From: Alphaproteobacteria bacterium
GTDB taxonomy: Bacteria > Pseudomonadota > Alphaproteobacteria > Rhizobiales > Rhizobiaceae
NCBI GenBank assembly: GCA_017308345.1
Contig: JAFKFE010000525.1
Location: 1 to 10,228 of the forward strand
DNA: 10,228 nucleotides
Direction: 5' to 3'
Below, one piece after another: positions 6,799 through 10,228 of the stretch. Under the pieces are notes generated by a model. It did no database searches. It had not been told where the DNA came from and saw only the letters and a list, made by a program, of their open reading frames with translations. Each line of letters begins with the position of its first letter. Position 1 is the stretch's first letter. The translations under genes were made by a program, and so were the position numbers.

Positions 6799-8064
6799 AT
6801 GGCAGAGACGGGCGCGGGGCAGGACAGCAGGGGGCAGGCCATGGCGGCGCGGCTTTGGCGCAACCGCTGGCTGCTTGCCGCGGGCATTGCCGCGATCCTT
6901 GTCGTCTACGCTTTCGCCGGCGCCTCCGCCTATGTGCCGCTGCTGGCCCTGGCCGTGCTGGCAATCGCGGCAATGCTGCCTGCCGACGCCGAGCGCCAGT
7001 CAGCCGGCGCGGCCGCCGCGATCGAGGCCAGCGGGCTGCAGCGGCTCTCCGGCGAGTATCTGGCGGCTGCCGTCGCCGATCCGCTGATCATCTTCGACCA
7101 TTCCGCGGCAATCGTTCACGCCAACGCCGCCGCCTTCGCCGCCTTCGGCGGCCTGGCGCCGGGCATGTCCCTGGCCTTGAAGTTTCGCGCGCCGGAAATG
7201 CAGGCATTGCTGGACAGCATCCTGTCGGGGCAGGTCGCGGCCGATGCCGTCGACTACACCGAGAAGCTGCCGGTGGAACGGACATACCGGGTCAGCGCGT
7301 CCACGGTCGGCCATGCCACCGGCCTCTATGTGCTGGTGTTCAAGGATCAGAGCGAGACGCGGCGCATCGATCGCATGCGGGCCGACTTCATCGCCAATGC
7401 CAGCCATGAGCTGCGCACGCCGCTCGCCTCGATCGCCGGCTTCATCGAGACGCTGCGCGGGCCGGCCCGCAACGATCCGGCGGCACGCGACCAGTTTCTG
7501 CAGATCATGCAGAACCAGACCGGCCGCATGGCCCGCCTGATCGACGATCTGCTTTCGCTCTCGCGACTGGAGATGAAACCCTATCTGAGGCCCGGCACGG
7601 AGGTCGATCTTCGCCAGATGATCGACAGCGTCATCGATTCGCTCGGGCCGCTGGCCGCCGAGAACGGCGTCGTCATCGAGCGGGAGTTCGCCGACGGGCG
7701 GCTTGTCGTTCCCGGCGACCGTGACGAACTGTTCCAGGTCTTCGAGAATCTCCTGGAGAACGCCTGCAAGTATGGCCAGTCAGGCGGACATGTAACCGTG
7801 TCGATTGTCGGCACTGAGGACAGCCAGCAGCCGGGATTCGACGTTACGATCAGGGACTACGGCCCGGGCATCGCCGAAGAGCACATCCCGCGCATAACCG
7901 AACGCTTCTACCGCGTCGACGTCGAAAACAGTCGTACCCAGAAGGGCACCGGACTTGGCCTTTCGATCGTCAAGCATATATTGACCCGTCATAACGCAAG
8001 ATTGTCGATCAAGTCGGAAGTCGGCAAGGGCGCGGCGTTCACGGTTCATTTGCCGGCTCGCTGA
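6799..8064 (+). CDS. phoR: PhoR-like membrane sensor histidine kinase
   Basis: A 421-residue inner-membrane histidine kinase that would phosphorylate PhoB during phosphate limitation. In order: one or two N-terminal membrane segments at about residues 21-60 (WLLAAGIAAILVVYAF, then VPLLALAVLAIAAML), a PAS-like domain from about 88 (DPLIIFDHSAAIVHANAAAF), a dimerisation/phosphoacceptor motif NASHELRTPLASIAGF with H203, the N box ENLLENACKYG, the G1 box D353-YGPGI, and the G2 box GTGLGLSIV from G383. The small periplasmic part and PAS are typical of PhoR. An alternative ATG at 6841 has the better ribosome-binding site (AGGGGG at 6829-6834, 6 bases upstream) and would give 407 residues with H189; homology cannot decide here. 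phoU follows after 108 bases, supporting the PhoR assignment. pstSCAB is not between them. Kinase call certain; PhoR identity likely. Confidence 0.88.
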   Translation: MAETGAGQDSRGQAMAARLWRNRWLLAAGIAAILVVYAFAGASAYVPLLALAVLAIAAMLPADAERQSAGAAAAIEASGLQRLSGEYLAAAVADPLIIFDHSAAIVHANAAAFAAFGGLAPGMSLALKFRAPEMQALLDSILSGQVAADAVDYTEKLPVERTYRVSASTVGHATGLYVLVFKDQSETRRIDRMRADFIANASHELRTPLASIAGFIETLRGPARNDPAARDQFLQIMQNQTGRMARLIDDLLSLSRLEMKPYLRPGTEVDLRQMIDSVIDSLGPLAAENGVVIEREFADGRLVVPGDRDELFQVFENLLENACKYGQSGGHVTVSIVGTEDSQQPGFDVTIRDYGPGIAEEHIPRITERFYRVDVENSRTQKGTGLGLSIVKHILTRHNARLSIKSEVGKGAAFTVHLPAR

Positions 8065-8172
8065 TCGTGTACCCGTCGCCAACCGAGATTTTCTTCTTTC
8101 TGTCACGCGGTTCGCGTATCAACGGCAGATTGAGGGAACGCGCAAGCCGGCACAAACCGGGAAGGCATATCC

Positions 8173-8895
8173 ATGCAGTCCGTCCACACAGTCAGTGCCT
8201 ATGATGAAGAACTGAAATTCCTGTCGAAGCGCATTGCCGCGATGGGCGGCCATGCCGAGCGCATGGTCGAACAGGCCGTCGCGGCCCTGGTCAATGTCGA
8301 CCATGGCCTTGCCCAGAAGGTCATCCAGGACGACATCGTCCTCGACGAGGGACAGCGCGAGATCGACGACAAGGCCATCGTCATCATCGCCAGGCGCCAG
8401 CCGATGGCGACGGATCTTCGCGAGATCGTCGGCGCGATCCGCATCTCCGCCGATATCGAGCGTGTCGGCGACCTCGGCAAGAACGTCGCCAAGCGCGTGG
8501 CTTCGGTCGACGGACGCCAGCCGAACAGCCTTTTCCGTGGTCTGGAGGCGCTTGCCAACCTGGCGTTGACGCAGCTCAAGGAAGTGCTCGACGTCTACGC
8601 CTCGCGCTCGGTCGAGATGATCGGCTTCGTGCGCGACCGCGATGACCAGATCGACGCCATGTACACCTCGCTGTTCCGCGAGCTTTTGACCTACATGATG
8701 GAAGATCCGCGCAACATCACGCCCTGCACGCACCTTCTGTTCTGCGCCAAGAACATCGAGCGCATCGGCGACCATGCGACCAACATCGCCGAGACCATCT
8801 ACTATATCGTCACTGGCGATCAGATGCCCCCCGAGCGGCCGAAGGGAGACAAGACCGACAAGGTCGTGCTTCCCGGCATGGTATCGGCTAAGTGA
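8173..8895 (+). CDS. phoU: Phosphate signalling protein PhoU
   Basis: A 240-residue cytoplasmic helical protein that links the Pst phosphate transporter to PhoR and keeps the Pho response off when phosphate is plentiful. It shows the two tandem three-helix repeats of the family, each with the metal-binding ExxxD signature: E96-D100 in ADIERVGDLGKNVAKR and E196-D200 in KNIERIGDHATNIAE. These are exactly 100 residues apart, as expected from the internal duplication. The C-terminal ~20 residues are polar and lysine-rich. GGGAAGG lies about 8 bases before the ATG. It follows the phoR-like gene in the same direction and could be co-transcribed, with the 108-base spacer also able to hold its own promoter. 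The next gene is a CorA transporter, not phoB as in Sinorhizobium-type operons. Family assignment very secure. Confidence 0.95.
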   Translation: MQSVHTVSAYDEELKFLSKRIAAMGGHAERMVEQAVAALVNVDHGLAQKVIQDDIVLDEGQREIDDKAIVIIARRQPMATDLREIVGAIRISADIERVGDLGKNVAKRVASVDGRQPNSLFRGLEALANLALTQLKEVLDVYASRSVEMIGFVRDRDDQIDAMYTSLFRELLTYMMEDPRNITPCTHLLFCAKNIERIGDHATNIAETIYYIVTGDQMPPERPKGDKTDKVVLPGMVSAK

Positions 8896-8983
8896 AGCCA
8901 GGCCCTCTCGAACGGGTTTCTAATTTAGGCTAAGCTCTTCCAGGCACGGCGATTTTGTCAGTCGCAGTCTCGGGAGGTTTGCG

Positions 8984-9988
8984 ATGGAACAAGTTCGAAA
9001 CCTGACCCCGGCCTCAACGTCGGGCATCATAGCGTCCAGCGTCTATTCGGGCGGCAAGCGCGTCGCCGACATCGCGATCGAACAGGCCGGCGAATGGGCG
9101 GCCAAACCCGGCCATGTCGTGTGGATCGGCCTGCTCGAGCCCGATCGCAACCTGCTGCTGCGGGTGCAGGCGCAGTTCCACCTGCATGACCTGGCGATCG
9201 AGGATGCCGAGCATCCGCACCAGCGGCCCAAGATCGAGCAATATGGCGATGCCCTGTTCATCGTCGCCCGCACCGCGCAACTGATCGACGGCCGCGTCAC
9301 CTTCGGCGAGACGCATCTGTTCGTCGGTACCGGCTATATCGTCAGCGTCCGGCACGGCCCGTCGACCTCCTATGCCGCCGTGCGCCAGCACTGGGAAAGT
9401 TGCCCGCACTCGCTCGCCAAGGGCGAGGATTTCGTCCTCTACGCCATCCTCGATTTCATCGTCGACAACTACATGCCGGTGCTGGAGCAGATCGAGGACG
9501 AGGTCGAGGCGATCGAGGACAAGGTGCTCTTGAAGCCCATGACCGGTTCCGATATCGAGCGCCTCTACATGCTGCGGCGCGATCTGTTGCGGCTGCGCAA
9601 CGCGGCGCTGCCGCTGGTCGAGGTCTGCCGGCGGCTGACCAGCGCCGACCTGCCGCAGGTCCATGCCGCCATGCATCCGCTGTTCCGCGACGTGACCGAC
9701 CACATCCGCACCGTGCAGGAAAAGATCGATTCCCTGCGCGAGGTTCTGGCCTTTGCCTTCGAAGCCAGCCTTCTCGTCGGACAGAGCCAGGAAACCGCCA
9801 TCTCCAAGAAGCTTGCCTCATGGGCCGCCATTCTGGCGGTGCCCACGGCCTTCGCCGGCATCTACGGCATGAACTTCTCCGACATGCCGGAGCTGAAGAT
9901 GGAATATGGCTATCCCATCATTCTGCTGGTGATGGCCTCGATCTGCTCGTTCCTGTATTGGCGGTTCAAGAAGAACGGATGGCTGTGA
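8984..9988 (+). CDS. corA: CorA-family magnesium/divalent cation transporter
   Basis: A 334-residue inner-membrane channel protein that moves Mg2+ (or Co2+/Ni2+/Zn2+ in relatives) as a pentamer. Residues 1-~275 form the cytoplasmic alpha/beta domain and long stalk helices, including the acidic coiled region MPVLEQIEDEVEAIEDK at ~164-180. TM1 is ~278-295 and ends in the signature YGMNF at 294-298. The short periplasmic loop carries MPEL, and TM2 is ~309-326 (YPIILLVMASICSFLYW), ending in the basic tail RFKKNGWL. All landmarks of a transporting CorA are intact. GGGAGG lies 7 bases before the ATG. It follows phoU by 88 bases in the same direction. Magnesium is the main counter-ion of polyphosphate, so a link with the phosphate genes is possible but inferred. 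Ion preference cannot be read from the sequence. Confidence 0.94.
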   Translation: MEQVRNLTPASTSGIIASSVYSGGKRVADIAIEQAGEWAAKPGHVVWIGLLEPDRNLLLRVQAQFHLHDLAIEDAEHPHQRPKIEQYGDALFIVARTAQLIDGRVTFGETHLFVGTGYIVSVRHGPSTSYAAVRQHWESCPHSLAKGEDFVLYAILDFIVDNYMPVLEQIEDEVEAIEDKVLLKPMTGSDIERLYMLRRDLLRLRNAALPLVEVCRRLTSADLPQVHAAMHPLFRDVTDHIRTVQEKIDSLREVLAFAFEASLLVGQSQETAISKKLASWAAILAVPTAFAGIYGMNFSDMPELKMEYGYPIILLVMASICSFLYWRFKKNGWL

Positions 9989-10098
9989 AATAGGGGAGTA
10001 AGGGAGTAGGGCAGTAAGGCAGTATGTTCGGAAATTGCCAAAGGCCGCGCTCACATGCGCAGTCTCCACCTACTCCCCTACTGCCTTACTCCCCTATT
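9989..10098. repeat. Large imperfect palindrome made of G-rich octamers
   Basis: The left side (9991-10022) is four tandem octamers: TAGGGGAG, TAAGGGAG, TAGGGCAG, TAAGGCAG. The right side (10069-10098) carries the same type of units on the other strand. Bases 9989-10018 match the reverse complement of 10069-10098 at 27 of 30 positions, with about 50 bases between them. The block fills the space between the convergent corA and gcrA genes and may form a long cruciform or a bidirectional transcript-ending hairpin. The G-runs on each strand could also form G-quadruplexes. Similar short GGGGAGTA repeats occur, as I recall, in Mesorhizobium intergenic regions. Function unknown. Confidence 0.75.
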
Positions 10099-10102
10099 CC
10101 CC

Positions 10103-10228
10103 TTACCTTGCCCTGCGCCGCTCAGCCGCGGGCTGGAACGCCACACGGGAATGATACTTGCAATACGGTCCCGTCTCGGCGGCGTCGTTGCCGCAGAAGC
10201 TGAAATCTTCCGAGAGCGGATCGCCGTT
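10103..10228 (-). CDS. gcrA: GcrA-family cell-cycle regulator, C-terminal end
   Basis: The minus-strand frame enters from the right edge and stops at TAA (10103-10105), giving the last 41 residues. They read GDPLSEDFSFCG, then GPYCKYH, then the ending AFQPAAERRRAR. This is the characteristic C-terminus of GcrA proteins: the G-D-P start, paired cysteines, a Y-C-x-Y-H element and a final QPAAERRR-type basic tail. GcrA works with sigma-70 RNA polymerase at promoters carrying methylated GANTC sites and controls cell-cycle genes in alphaproteobacteria. The DNA-binding N-terminus is outside the window, and paralogues exist, so which GcrA this is cannot be told. It converges on corA across the octamer palindrome. 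Confidence 0.85.
   Translation of the reverse strand, partial: NGDPLSEDFSFCGNDAAETGPYCKYHSRVAFQPAAERRRAR

Noticed and set aside
8089..8117. Pho box between phoR and phoU
   Set aside because: One good half-site, CTGTCAC at 8100-8106, is present, but positions 11 bases either side match the half-site at only about 3-4 of 7 bases.
8896..8983. Magnesium-sensing leader before corA
   Set aside because: The spacer is only 88 bases, and I could not find a magnesium riboswitch fold or leader peptide in it.

Overview
The window looks like a stretch of chromosome from a Mesorhizobium-type alphaproteobacterium (Rhizobiales). The evidence is the GC-rich codon use, a class I lysyl-tRNA synthetase, the tail of a GcrA-type cell-cycle regulator, a rhizobial-style palindromic intergenic repeat, a class I-like PPK2, and a LuxR-LuxI-crotonase cluster that matches, from memory, the mqsRIC locus described in Mesorhizobium. 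No mobile element, CRISPR array, tRNA or rRNA gene was seen. No gap between genes exceeds 300 bases.

Layout. 1-1618 (minus): lysK, almost complete, running off the left edge. 1774-2187 (plus): a small TerB-family protein, divergent from lysK. 2222-3073 (minus): a periplasmic family-3 solute-binding protein gene interrupted by an in-frame amber codon. 3322-5554 (plus): a quorum-sensing cluster made of a LuxR-type receptor, an acyl-homoserine-lactone synthase and a crotonase-fold enzyme, with dyad-symmetric sites before the receptor gene and between receptor and synthase, and a strong hairpin after the crotonase. 5695-6600 (minus): PPK2 polyphosphate kinase. 6799-8064 and 8173-8895 (plus): PhoR-like sensor kinase and PhoU. 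8984-9988 (plus): CorA-type magnesium/divalent cation transporter. 9989-10098: a long imperfect palindrome built of G-rich octamers. 10103-10228 (minus): C-terminus of GcrA.

How the genes work together. Two themes stand out. In the quorum-sensing cluster, the synthase and crotonase sit 14 bases apart and are probably co-translated. The crotonase lacks both hydratase glutamates but keeps the acid used by isomerase-type crotonases, so it may set double-bond position in the acyl chain of the signal. In the right half, PPK2, PhoR, PhoU and CorA deal with polyphosphate, phosphate sensing and magnesium. PhoR and PhoU are adjacent here without the pstSCAB genes that separate them in the better-known rhizobial operon, and phoB does not follow.

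The most unusual parts are the crotonase active site, the perfect 23-base palindrome overlapping the end of the receptor gene, the amber-interrupted binding-protein gene, and the octamer-built palindrome between corA and gcrA.
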